Assembly: GCF_003711225.1 (NCBI RefSeq)
Contig: NZ_CP031030.1
Span: 5,332,001-5,396,000 of the forward strand
DNA: 64,000 nucleotides
Direction: 5' to 3'
Origin: Runella sp. SP2
Lineage (GTDB): Bacteria > Bacteroidota > Bacteroidia > Cytophagales > Spirosomataceae
Every line of letters starts with the position of its first letter. Position 1 is the first letter of the stretch. This document shows, in pieces, positions 50,635-58,811 of this stretch. Position numbers and translations under genes: made by a program. The notes beneath the pieces are model-generated. The model saw nothing but the letters and a program-made list of their open reading frames with translations, was not told the origin of the DNA and did no database searches.

Positions 50635-50659
50635 TGTAGATGTTTAGGGCTTATATTTG
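50628..50659 (+). promoter_or_regulatory. Promoter of the Uma2-like gene
   Basis: TTTG (50628-50631), 20 bp, TATATTTG (50652-50659): exact fit to the Bacteroidetes consensus, 18 bp before the ATG. It overlaps the first codons of the divergent symporter gene. Confidence 0.75.
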
Positions 50660-50677
50660 TTTAAAACTGATTATGTT

Positions 50678-51295
50678 ATGACTACTACTCAGAAAGTACC
50701 GCGTCGTAAACGAAAACTTGAAAAAATCCCTTCCTACTTGGTTTATGAAACCTTGAATGGGAAAGTATTGCCGTACAAAGGATACAGAGACGTGCTAGAA
50801 AAAAAGAAAAAAACGGCTGAAATTATGGGTTGTAGTTCATTGCAAGGCATTTTGGTTAGTATTATTCATGGTTTTTTATTCATGTCTATCAATCGAAAAC
50901 GGTATTTTTTGGCTACCAACGAGATTGGGATTCATATCAGTAAAAACACGAACCTAGCTAATGATATCGCTATTTTTGAAAAAGAAGGGTTGACGCTAAA
51001 CAACCGTTATTTTGAGGTAGCTCCCAAAGTGGTAGTAGAGATAGACATCAAAATAGATATTGATCCCGACGATCACGATGAAAACTTTAGCTATATCATT
51101 GAAAAAGCACAAAAAATGCTTGAGTTTGGCACCGAAAGGGTGATTTGGATTTCGACCCAAACCAAAATCATTTTTGTTTTTTCAAAAACCGAAACATGGA
51201 CCATGGTTCCGTTTGATACCAATATCCCCGTCTTGGACGATTGTATTCTCAACCTTGCTCAACTCATCAAAGAAGAAGGCATCGAAATCGAATAA
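50678..51295 (+). CDS. Uma2-like (DUF820) restriction-endonuclease-fold protein
   Basis: 205 residues from the ATG at 50678, just after its promoter. Contains YLVYETLNGKVLPYKGYRDVLEKKK, AIFEKEGLTLNNRYFEVAPKVVVEIDIKID and KMLEFGTERVIWISTQTKIIFVF; the E-I-D-I-K string takes the place of the usual catalytic (D/E)xK of the PD-(D/E)XK fold. These proteins are widespread and of unknown role; nuclease function has not been shown for most. Single-gene unit. Confidence 0.75.
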   Translation: MTTTQKVPRRKRKLEKIPSYLVYETLNGKVLPYKGYRDVLEKKKKTAEIMGCSSLQGILVSIIHGFLFMSINRKRYFLATNEIGIHISKNTNLANDIAIFEKEGLTLNNRYFEVAPKVVVEIDIKIDIDPDDHDENFSYIIEKAQKMLEFGTERVIWISTQTKIIFVFSKTETWTMVPFDTNIPVLDDCILNLAQLIKEEGIEIE

Positions 51296-51342
51296 AAATA
51301 GCTTATTTCTTCCCCCGTAGCCAAAGATAAAGAAAGATTTGA

Positions 51343-52386
51343 CTACCGAAACAAAAATTTATAGCCCGATACAATGGCGTGTAGATGTGCTGAATCGGCC
51401 ATCGGCGGAAAGGCAAAACGCGGTTGAGATAACATGACGGGGGAAAAGCTGGGTTGCTGCACATTCATCAAAGCCATGTGATACCCTGCCTCTTGCACAG
51501 CCTGTACGGTAGCTTGGTCGATTTCAGCCCTACTTCCGTAAGGATAAACAAAGAGCGATACCTCTTGCTTCAGTTCGGCTTCGAGGCGTTGTTTGGACAC
51601 TTCCAATTCCATTTTTTTTTCTTCTTGCCCCAAAAAACGCAACACGCGATGGGTCTGCGTATGGGATGCCACTCTATGCCCCTGGCCTACCAAAGCCCGA
51701 ATCTGCGACCAAGTCATAAAATCGTACCGAAGCCCGTCGGGTGAAGATACTTTATAGCTCCAGCCATTTTTTTGGCAGATTTCGCGCACAAGGCCATAAA
51801 TATCCGCCAATTGATGTTGGTAAATATACTGTTTAAGCTGCCGTGTCAAGGCATTTATCCCTGCGGACGTTTCAGGAACTAGAAGCGGCGTTTGATAGTC
51901 GTTGAGGGGGAGCCAAACTTCTTGCGAAATGGCTTGGTGTAACAGCAAAAACAGATGGTCACGCCAAATGTAAGGCAAGTCTCCATCGACCATGGCGGGG
52001 CAAATCGCAAACAGCGCCGACACGTCGTGCTTTGCTAAAATAGGCGCCAACACCTCATAGTTGTTACGCATCCCATCGTCAAAGGTCAAAAAGATGCCTT
52101 TGGCGTTTGGGTTTTCTAATTCCTGAATGGGCTGTACTCGAAAGTGTTTTTTTAAGAAATGGAGTTGTTTGTCGAAGATGGCTGCGGTCACGTCAACATT
52201 GTACGTATCAAACGCGGGTAAAACACTGACAGGTAGCACATTATGATACGAAATAATGCCTCGTTTTCGTCCCGCCAAAGCTTGGTAGAGGTGGCTCAGC
52301 CCCGTGTAGTACGAGGCTGTCAGCCAGCTATCTCTCACAAAATGTTTGATGCTTTTCAACGCCTTACTTACTCTTTGCTTTGTCAA
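51343..52386 (-). CDS. Polysaccharide deacetylase (NodB domain)
   Basis: 347 residues as drawn. N-terminal GRKRGIISYHNVLP, then NodB motif 1 FLTFDDGMRNN (metal Asp) and motif 2 VASHTQTHRVL (metal His pair), and YPYGSRAEI near motif 3. Removes acetyl or formyl groups from a sugar polymer. There is no ATG: possible starts are TTG at 52386 (23 bp overlap with the upstream esterase gene), TTG at 52359, or GTG at 52338. Last gene of a five-gene glycan-degrading unit, though it might have a separate envelope role. Confidence 0.82.
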   Translation of the reverse strand: MTKQRVSKALKSIKHFVRDSWLTASYYTGLSHLYQALAGRKRGIISYHNVLPVSVLPAFDTYNVDVTAAIFDKQLHFLKKHFRVQPIQELENPNAKGIFLTFDDGMRNNYEVLAPILAKHDVSALFAICPAMVDGDLPYIWRDHLFLLLHQAISQEVWLPLNDYQTPLLVPETSAGINALTRQLKQYIYQHQLADIYGLVREICQKNGWSYKVSSPDGLRYDFMTWSQIRALVGQGHRVASHTQTHRVLRFLGQEEKKMELEVSKQRLEAELKQEVSLFVYPYGSRAEIDQATVQAVQEAGYHMALMNVQQPSFSPVMLSQPRFAFPPMADSAHLHAIVSGYKFLFR

Positions 52387-53194
52387 AAAAGTTTCTCATA
52401 AAAAGCAGTTGGTAACTAATGGCGTTGTTCCAATAAGGCCAATTATGCCCCCCTGGACGAGAGATATAATCGTGCGGAATATTGCGTTCAAGCAATTTGT
52501 CGTGCAGGTTGTTGTTGACACGGTAAAAGAAGTCTTCGCTGCCGCAATCAATGATGAGTGCCAGCGAGTTGGGGGTGAGCAAATGTACCAAATTGATAAC
52601 GGTATTTTTTTCCCAAAGCTCGGGGGCTTCAGCGTATTTGCCCAAACGCTTGGCCATGTCCCAGTTGTTAGGAAAAGGACGAATGTCCACGCCTCCGCTC
52701 ATACTCCCTGCCGTTCCAAACACGTCTTGGTGTTTAAACGCCAAATAAAGTGCACCGTGTCCGCCCATGCTCAAGCCCGTAATTCCGCGCCCTTCGCGGC
52801 TTTTGATGGTTTTGTAGCGACCATCAATCCACGAAACCAGCTCGTTAGAAACATACGTTTCGTAACGCATTGTTGGGTCAACGGGGCTATCCCAGTACCA
52901 GCTCGAAAACGCGCCGTCGGGACATACAATAATCGTTTGATATACATCCGCCATACGCTGCATGACAGGGGCTTTTTTAATCCAATCGGCATAGTTACCG
53001 CTGTAACCGTGCAATAGGTAAACGACGGGAAACTCTTTGGCGCCATCGTACGAGTCGGGTGTGAGTACTACCGCTTTGATGTTTTTTTTCATCGAAGGAC
53101 TGTACGTTTCTACCGTATCAATTTTTTCGGCCCATGCAGACGTACTACACAAACCAATAACGAGAAAAAGTGCGATTTTTTTGAAAGGTATCAT
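52364..53194 (-). CDS. Secreted esterase, S-formylglutathione hydrolase/CE1-like
   Basis: 276 residues from the ATG at 53194 (the TTG at 53206 is less likely). Signal peptide about 1-22 (ending STSAWA). Motifs: VVYLLHGYSGNYADW (oxyanion), GLSMGGHGAL (nucleophile Ser), DCGSEDFF (acid), GGHNWPYW (His). CE1/esterase-D type enzymes cleave acetyl or feruloyl groups from plant polysaccharides. Its start is 12 bp after the CE15 gene stop, so it is co-transcribed. Confidence 0.88.
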   Translation of the reverse strand: MIPFKKIALFLVIGLCSTSAWAEKIDTVETYSPSMKKNIKAVVLTPDSYDGAKEFPVVYLLHGYSGNYADWIKKAPVMQRMADVYQTIIVCPDGAFSSWYWDSPVDPTMRYETYVSNELVSWIDGRYKTIKSREGRGITGLSMGGHGALYLAFKHQDVFGTAGSMSGGVDIRPFPNNWDMAKRLGKYAEAPELWEKNTVINLVHLLTPNSLALIIDCGSEDFFYRVNNNLHDKLLERNIPHDYISRPGGHNWPYWNNAISYQLLFMRNFFDKAKSK

Positions 53195-53206
53195 CAGGTT
53201 ATCCAA

Positions 53207-54457
53207 CTATTTGAAGTGTTTATCGGCAAAGTTCAGGTATTGTTTCCAATCATACAAGGTGACATCGTGCCCACCCTCACGAATATGATAGCCGATTTGT
53301 CCTTGCACCGACTGGTTCAGTGGGGGGATGGTTTGGGCAGGAAGTCCTGTTTTTCCCAAAAACAAATACACGGATTCAGCAGCTTTGGCGGCCGCAAATT
53401 CTCCTTGCGGGTCTGCACCTTTGTCGTCCACGGCACTGGCGATGTAAATAGGTCGCGGCGCGACGAGCGAAATCACTTGGTGCTGGTCGAAGGGCAACAA
53501 GGTATCTTTGTCCATGTATTTCTTAAAACTAGCAGCGTACCAGTGCGGAAAAACCGTACAAAGCCGACGAATATTTTCGCCTACGCCACGGTGGAATAAC
53601 TTGGCTCCTCCCGCGCCCGATTCGTTACTTATGACCATCGCAAAACGCTCGTCAGTAGCTCCTGCCCAAAGCGCCGCTTTTCCCAAACGCGACCAGCCAA
53701 ATACCGCCACGCGTTTGGCATCAATCGCTTTGTCGGTCACAACATAATCCATGGCACGGCTCAGTGCCCAAGCCCAAGCCGCAATCGTCCCAAAGTTATC
53801 CTCTCGGCCTTGGTAGTCGGGATAAATGGGGTGAATTCCCTTCTGAAAGCCCGTTTTAGGATCGTCAGAAGCAATGTCTTCGCGATAAGCTGTGATGAGG
53901 GCGTAGCCCCGCGCAATGATTGTATCAATCGGCCATTGAACGGCATTCACACCCCGACAAGCTTCGGTAGCGCGGTGGTCGGTTACACACGACAGCTTTA
54001 CATAGGGGTTTCCTTTGCCCGATTCCACCCAACTCGTCGTGATTCGAATAGCAGGATCGGGATGAACAGCGTGGTTTCCCCAGAAATTCAGTCCCAAAAT
54101 GGCGGGAGCAGGTCGTTTGCGGTGATTGGGAACATACATCAGCAAATCCATCCGTGGGCCATCGGCTTTTCCACTAAAATAGACCGCAATTTGCTTCCGA
54201 GTAGCTTTGCCATTCAGGGCGTTTTTATCCACGTCAAATACTTCAAACCGCATTTCTTTGGGACGCGGCGGGGCTTGCCCGTACATTTCTGAGGTAAACA
54301 TCCGAAACAGCTCGGGGCGGCGCTCGTTATGCCACTGTTTGGCATTTTTTACGCGTTTTCCGTTGGCCAAAACAAGCGGGTCTGGAAGTGCCTTTTGTGC
54401 CCAACCCAGACCCGTACTTACTACAAAAAATAGACTTAAAAATCGTGATTTTATCAT
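53207..54457 (-). CDS. Glucuronoyl esterase-like, family CE15, secreted
   Basis: 416 residues; signal peptide about 1-20. CE15 alpha/beta-hydrolase with VAVFGWSRLGKAALWAGATDERFAMVISNESGAGGA. The nucleophile motif is G-W-S-R-L-G-K, where characterised enzymes mostly have Cys or His before Ser. The His lies in EGGHDVTLYDW, and the GENIRRLCTVFPHWY stretch is usual. It cleaves ester bonds between 4-O-methyl-glucuronate of xylan and lignin alcohols, or methyl esters of glucuronate. Together with its neighbours this suggests attack on glucuronoxylan or other uronate-bearing hemicellulose. Confidence 0.88.
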   Translation of the reverse strand: MIKSRFLSLFFVVSTGLGWAQKALPDPLVLANGKRVKNAKQWHNERRPELFRMFTSEMYGQAPPRPKEMRFEVFDVDKNALNGKATRKQIAVYFSGKADGPRMDLLMYVPNHRKRPAPAILGLNFWGNHAVHPDPAIRITTSWVESGKGNPYVKLSCVTDHRATEACRGVNAVQWPIDTIIARGYALITAYREDIASDDPKTGFQKGIHPIYPDYQGREDNFGTIAAWAWALSRAMDYVVTDKAIDAKRVAVFGWSRLGKAALWAGATDERFAMVISNESGAGGAKLFHRGVGENIRRLCTVFPHWYAASFKKYMDKDTLLPFDQHQVISLVAPRPIYIASAVDDKGADPQGEFAAAKAAESVYLFLGKTGLPAQTIPPLNQSVQGQIGYHIREGGHDVTLYDWKQYLNFADKHFK

Positions 54458-54460
54458 GGT

Positions 54461-55375
54461 TTATACTTCTGACATTTGCTGCGTCAGCACTTCAAAGGCT
54501 TTTTTGGCTTCGCTATCAAAATTAGTCCAACGGCCTTCAATCGACAATCCGCCACGGTATTTAATTTTTTTCAATGCCTTGAAGTATTCTCTAAAATCAT
54601 CGCCTACGACCCCAGGAGCGGTACGGTTTTGTTTTTCGGCAATGTGGCAGTGTACGATGTATTTGCCATATTTAACAATTTGCTCAGGGCCTTCGTTGTC
54701 TTTGAGCATGTGGTAAATATCGCACAACAACCGAAAACGAGGGTGATTGACGGCTTCGATAATTTCAACTCCTTCGGCCAAGCTGTTAATGAAATTAGTC
54801 TCGCTGCGATTGAGGGGTTCTAAGGCCACCGTAATCCCGTGTTTTTCGGCCAACAGTGCCATTTTTTTGCTCACTTCTGTATGTTGTTCTTTGGCTTTCG
54901 CACGGTCAAAACCCTCGGGAATGGTGCGCGATGCACTACTTCCAAACACGACGTAAGGTGTACCACATTCTTTGGCGCGTTTAAATGCCAAATCAGCTCT
55001 TTCCAACAAAGCTTCGTGGTTGGCGTTAGGCCCTACTGATTTGATACTTCCTGGAATAAACGATACGTACGAGCGCAACGGTACACCCGTCGTTTTGAGG
55101 GCTTCTACGTTTTTGGCATATTGTTCGTCTCCCCCTTTGTCAGGAATCAAAAAACGACCGACGTTTTCTTCGACGTACGAATAACCAATGCTTTTGAGCA
55201 ACGCCGCTTTGTCGTACGACGTACAAATACCCAACGGCAGTGAAAGTTTGCGGCTTTCTTCCGCCCAAAGTGCCGCCTCGGCCAAAGAACTTGATGCAAG
55301 GATGCTTCCAACGGCTCCCGCGCCTAATTTTAAGAAATCTCGACGGCTACTCGTCGTGTGTTGTAGTGGTTTCAT
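54461..55375 (-). CDS. Tat-exported sugar phosphate isomerase/epimerase-like TIM barrel
   Basis: 304 residues from the ATG at 55375. Twin-arginine signal (SSRRDFLKLGAGAVGSILASS). Hydroxypyruvate-isomerase/xylose-isomerase-like barrel with metal-binding glutamate in VALEPLNRSETN, LLCDIYHM and a late Glu in GGLSIEGRW. Exported members of this family are common beside Bacteroidota glycan genes; many are now known to act on sugars outside the cytoplasm, substrate here unknown. 4 bp from the CE15 gene. Confidence 0.85.
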   Translation of the reverse strand: MKPLQHTTSSRRDFLKLGAGAVGSILASSSLAEAALWAEESRKLSLPLGICTSYDKAALLKSIGYSYVEENVGRFLIPDKGGDEQYAKNVEALKTTGVPLRSYVSFIPGSIKSVGPNANHEALLERADLAFKRAKECGTPYVVFGSSASRTIPEGFDRAKAKEQHTEVSKKMALLAEKHGITVALEPLNRSETNFINSLAEGVEIIEAVNHPRFRLLCDIYHMLKDNEGPEQIVKYGKYIVHCHIAEKQNRTAPGVVGDDFREYFKALKKIKYRGGLSIEGRWTNFDSEAKKAFEVLTQQMSEV

Positions 55376-55429
55376 TCGATGCAAGGGATTATAGGTAACA
55401 GAAGGCGCAAAGCCTGTTTTTTTTACTAC

Positions 55430-57724
55430 TTATTTCGACACAATTACATCCGACAAGCGCGATGCGGGGGTCACTTTCAGGTCTTCAATCACCCCGTTTT
55501 TGATACGCCCTTCAATCGTCGTTTGGTAGGGTGCGTGTAATTTAAACGTAGCATTCCAGTCTTTGGGCCATGCAGGGAGCAAAACTATTTTTCGACCGTT
55601 GGTTTGCAGCAGCATTTCTTGCAGCCCAATCATAGCTGAACCACCCCAATTATGGTCGGGCGTCCAGTCAAAACCTGGCCCCCAGAAAGTCGGGAAACGT
55701 AAGTCGGCATCTTTAAATTTGCTTCGAGTAAGTTCTGCGGCTTCTTCCACAAGCCCAAGTCGTGCCGCAAAAATGTTGTGTTGACGCCAGCCTACGTGGC
55801 TTTTATATTTCTGAACGTGCGGGTCGTGACGATAGGTGTTTTGGGCAACTTCCAACTCAGGCTTTCCTACCCCATACAGCCCCCACGGAAATACGGGATA
55901 CAACTGCGGCGCTTCGGAGTTTTGTACCCGCATCCACGCCACGGCGGGAGCCAGGGTTTTATGTCCGTCGATTTCCTGCAAAGGCAAGGGGGGCAAACGT
56001 TCCAACATCGTCGTCCACTTTTGGCGCTGCGAAGTGGATAAATAACGGTCGGGAAGCTCAAGCATACGCGTCAAAATCACTTTCAAAGCCGAAATCACCG
56101 TGGTAGAATTGTAGGTCATTTTGTACGTCTCGCAAGCCGAACTTGGGTAAAACACGTACTGACCTTTTTCATCAAATGCCTTGGTACCGCGTTGCTTGGC
56201 AAGCCCTTGGTAATGTTCATCAAAAAACGTCAGGCAGCTTTCGATAAAAGGCACGTACATTTCAATGTTTCGGTTTTCGTAGCGCTCCGTTTCGAGCATC
56301 ATCAGGCAAAATTCAAACACCGTATCCAATTGGTATTCGAGCCACGCGTTGTATTCCATTCCTGCATCGTAGCCTTCGGGGCGCTTGTAGCCGTACTCAA
56401 AGGGATTGGGCAAACCAAAATTTTCGATTTGCTCAGTAAAACACGCTCCATTGTGGTTCCAATACACTTTTGAACGCAGCTCGGCATTGGTCTGCGAACG
56501 TAAATAAAAGTCAAACTGGGGTTTCATCAACTCAAAATCGCCGCTTTTGAGCATCGGAAAATACACCAATCGCTGGTTTTGGGCGGTCATGGTTCCTCCG
56601 CCCCACAGGCGAAAATCGGGCGTATGGTTGTATTTTTTATCCACAAATTGTGGGTCAAATGTGAATAACCCACCGTTAAATTTCGTAGGCCACTGTCCAA
56701 ACGCGTTGCAGCCCAATTGATAGCGAAAAAGGTGGTAATTGCGCGAAATAGTACTGTCTTTTCCCTCAATAAAAATGTAGCTTCGTTCCCAAAACTGTTT
56801 CCACCAAGCACGGGTCTGCGCCAAGGCCGTTGGTTGAGTTTGGGTAACTTCTTGCTGTCGGCGAACTACCGTATTTTCCCATTCAGCGAGGGTGGAGGTG
56901 GGTGCTGTGTTCAACACCACTTCTAGGTGTTCGGCACGGACGGGACGCGAGGTTTCTAAGTTCCACGCTTTAAAATCAGTATCAAGGTACTTGCCCGTGG
57001 TAATGCCCGCGGGCCGCATGGTACGGGAACGCACCGCTCCCCCAAACGTATTGTTTTTGATGGGGTTATACAGTTGCGATTTTACGGACTCCATCCCTTC
57101 TAGCCGCACCGTAAAATCAAAAAGATTGGGTACGTCGTCGCGGTTTCGGTGGTAAAACCACAGTTCGTTGCCACGAAAAGCGATTTCGTCTTTGTACGTT
57201 TTTAGGTCAAATTTCTGGGGTGTTTTGTAGGAGTTTTCGCGAATGGCCGTTCCTTGCACCAAACGGTCTTCGTAACGCCACGATTCGTACGCGGCTTTGA
57301 CCTTGACGGGCTTGTCACTTTGCAACTCCGCGTGCACCACCGAACGAAACACATCCACCCACAAGTGCAAGCGCGTTTTCCCACCGCTTATGTACACCCC
57401 TCCGTCTTGAAGCCGAAGTTCTTGCTTAAAATCAGGGCCTGTAAACGGATTAGGAGACAGCCGAAGGCGTATCCGCCCCAGTTTGAGCATGGCGTTGTTT
57501 TCGTCGAACGTACCACTTTGGGAAAGGTAAAAAAAGACGTCGCCGTCTTCGACCCACACATTCAAGCCGACATCTCCCCCACCACAAGGCATGGATTCAG
57601 ACGAGTTTTTGCTCGGAGTTTTCCAAACAACGTTGTAATTAGAAAGTTTAGCTGGTTGGGCAAAGGTAGAAAGGCAAACTCCCCAGCCAAAAACGGACAA
57701 AAGTAGATGGGTTCGTAGCGTCAC
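55430..57724 (-). CDS. Secreted DUF5703/GH95-like large glycan-active protein
   Basis: 764 residues with a GTG start at 57724; no ATG is near. Signal peptide about 1-22. N-terminal DUF5703-like beta region (NVVWKTPSKNSSESMPCGGGDVGLNVWVEDGDVFFYLSQSG pattern, about 28-300), then an (alpha/alpha)6 barrel with WNHNGACFTEQIENFG and NWGGSAMIGLQEMLLQ like GH95 fucosidases, and a short beta tail. The GG(N/D)G start motif is shared with GH95. Substrate unknown. First gene of the five-gene unit; a group of palindromes lies upstream. Confidence 0.7.
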   Translation of the reverse strand: MTLRTHLLLSVFGWGVCLSTFAQPAKLSNYNVVWKTPSKNSSESMPCGGGDVGLNVWVEDGDVFFYLSQSGTFDENNAMLKLGRIRLRLSPNPFTGPDFKQELRLQDGGVYISGGKTRLHLWVDVFRSVVHAELQSDKPVKVKAAYESWRYEDRLVQGTAIRENSYKTPQKFDLKTYKDEIAFRGNELWFYHRNRDDVPNLFDFTVRLEGMESVKSQLYNPIKNNTFGGAVRSRTMRPAGITTGKYLDTDFKAWNLETSRPVRAEHLEVVLNTAPTSTLAEWENTVVRRQQEVTQTQPTALAQTRAWWKQFWERSYIFIEGKDSTISRNYHLFRYQLGCNAFGQWPTKFNGGLFTFDPQFVDKKYNHTPDFRLWGGGTMTAQNQRLVYFPMLKSGDFELMKPQFDFYLRSQTNAELRSKVYWNHNGACFTEQIENFGLPNPFEYGYKRPEGYDAGMEYNAWLEYQLDTVFEFCLMMLETERYENRNIEMYVPFIESCLTFFDEHYQGLAKQRGTKAFDEKGQYVFYPSSACETYKMTYNSTTVISALKVILTRMLELPDRYLSTSQRQKWTTMLERLPPLPLQEIDGHKTLAPAVAWMRVQNSEAPQLYPVFPWGLYGVGKPELEVAQNTYRHDPHVQKYKSHVGWRQHNIFAARLGLVEEAAELTRSKFKDADLRFPTFWGPGFDWTPDHNWGGSAMIGLQEMLLQTNGRKIVLLPAWPKDWNATFKLHAPYQTTIEGRIKNGVIEDLKVTPASRLSDVIVSK

Positions 57725-57855
57725 GATGAGAGGCAGGATTAAGAAATAACAAAGGTTGAGTCCAAAAATACCTCATTGGTTCTAGCCTCCCGTCCTGCTA
57801 CCTCCTGTATGGCGTCGGTTTCTCCACAAGTGTTGCGTTGGTTTTGAAACGTCGC

Positions 57856-57930
57856 GTCGGTTTTGAGAAACCGACATCACGAGCGTGCTGGTGGTTTCTC
57901 AAAACCACCACCGAGGTTTCTTAAAACCTC
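57856..57930. repeat. Three palindromes of the GGTTT(T/C)..AAACC type
   Basis: GTCGGTTTTGAGAAACCGAC (57856-57875), its near-inverse around GGTTTCTCAAAACC (57890-57909), and GAGGTTTCTTAAAACCTC (57913-57930). They fill the gap between the methyltransferase 3' end and the large hydrolase gene. A partial unit is also seen at 57814-57850. Confidence 0.8.
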
Positions 57931-57947
57931 GCTTCAAGACGCACCAA

Positions 57948-58709
57948 TTATTTTTTCCAACACACATACACGTTCTCATCCGCCATGAGTCCGTAGTGTT
58001 TCCAGTCGATTTCTTGCACGTAAGCACTTACCTCTACCCTAAAACCTGCGGCGGCAAGGCGGTCGGCATAGTCGCGGCCATAGCGGCGAACGTGCTGGTG
58101 AGCCCCCGCGATTCGTTTCCGCTCTTCGGGCGTCAGGTGCTGGGTTTCTACGGTTTTTTCCATCGAATTATTCACCGCACCTTGAATAATGGCGTAGCCG
58201 TTGGGTTTGAGCACCCGATAAATTTCCCGCATTCCTTGGGCATCGTCAGGCACAAGTTCAAAGACGTGATTACAAATCACGACGTCGAACGTGTTATCGG
58301 AAAATTGAATACCCGTCACCGACATAACGTGGTCGGGCAGTACCCCGATGGCGTCGATGTAGGTCGTCATCAAATCGGCCGTTTCGTACTGAAGTTGGGG
58401 GTGCTTACGGATTTGGTCGTGCAGGCATTTTTCGGGGGCAAAGTGCAGAATTCGTTTTTTCCCCGTAAAAAAATCGGTCTTATTTTTTAAATACAAATAC
58501 ACCAAACGGTGGCGTTCGAGCGACTTACAAGTATAACAAAGGGCATTGGGGCGATTGAAAGGCAAAAATTGGCTGTACGTACTTCCACAAATAGGACATT
58601 CAACGTCGTTGCCTAATCCATACACCGTGGCTCTCGCCGAAGCCTGTAATGCTCTTAATTGTTTACGGCCTGCGGGGCCAATCACCGACTTGAGAAATGC
58701 TTTCAACAC
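57948..58709 (-). CDS. SAM-dependent methyltransferase with N-terminal zinc-ribbon-like Cys motif
   Basis: 253 residues from GTG at 58709 (TTG at 58712 is adjacent; no ATG). CPICGSTYSQFLPF...CYTCKS is a four-Cys motif likely to bind zinc at about residues 38-62. The methyltransferase part (RILHFAPEKCL, SDNTFDVVICNHVFELVPDD, LKPNGYAIIQG) is class I. Similar proteins are found in surface-glycan loci, where they act on sugars. Flanked by unrelated palindromes on both sides and alone in orientation context; likely separately transcribed. Confidence 0.8.
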   Translation of the reverse strand: MLKAFLKSVIGPAGRKQLRALQASARATVYGLGNDVECPICGSTYSQFLPFNRPNALCYTCKSLERHRLVYLYLKNKTDFFTGKKRILHFAPEKCLHDQIRKHPQLQYETADLMTTYIDAIGVLPDHVMSVTGIQFSDNTFDVVICNHVFELVPDDAQGMREIYRVLKPNGYAIIQGAVNNSMEKTVETQHLTPEERKRIAGAHQHVRRYGRDYADRLAAAGFRVEVSAYVQEIDWKHYGLMADENVYVCWKK

Positions 58710-58738
58710 CAATAGTGGGTTTTGTTTTTAAATGAATA

Positions 58739-58806
58739 CGTCGGGGTATGAGTACCCCGACGCACTGTTTTGGTACCCCGATGAGTTTTTATACTACCCC
58801 GACGTA
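58739..58806. repeat. Palindrome GGGGTATGAGTACCCC plus degraded copies
   Basis: A 24-bp perfect-armed palindrome at 58739-58762, followed by TGGTACCCCGATGAG (58771-58785) and TACCCCGACGTA (58795-58806), partial copies. The loop is again TGAG-like. The element lies between the methyltransferase gene and the TIM-barrel gene. Confidence 0.8.
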
Positions 58807-58811
58807 TTTTT

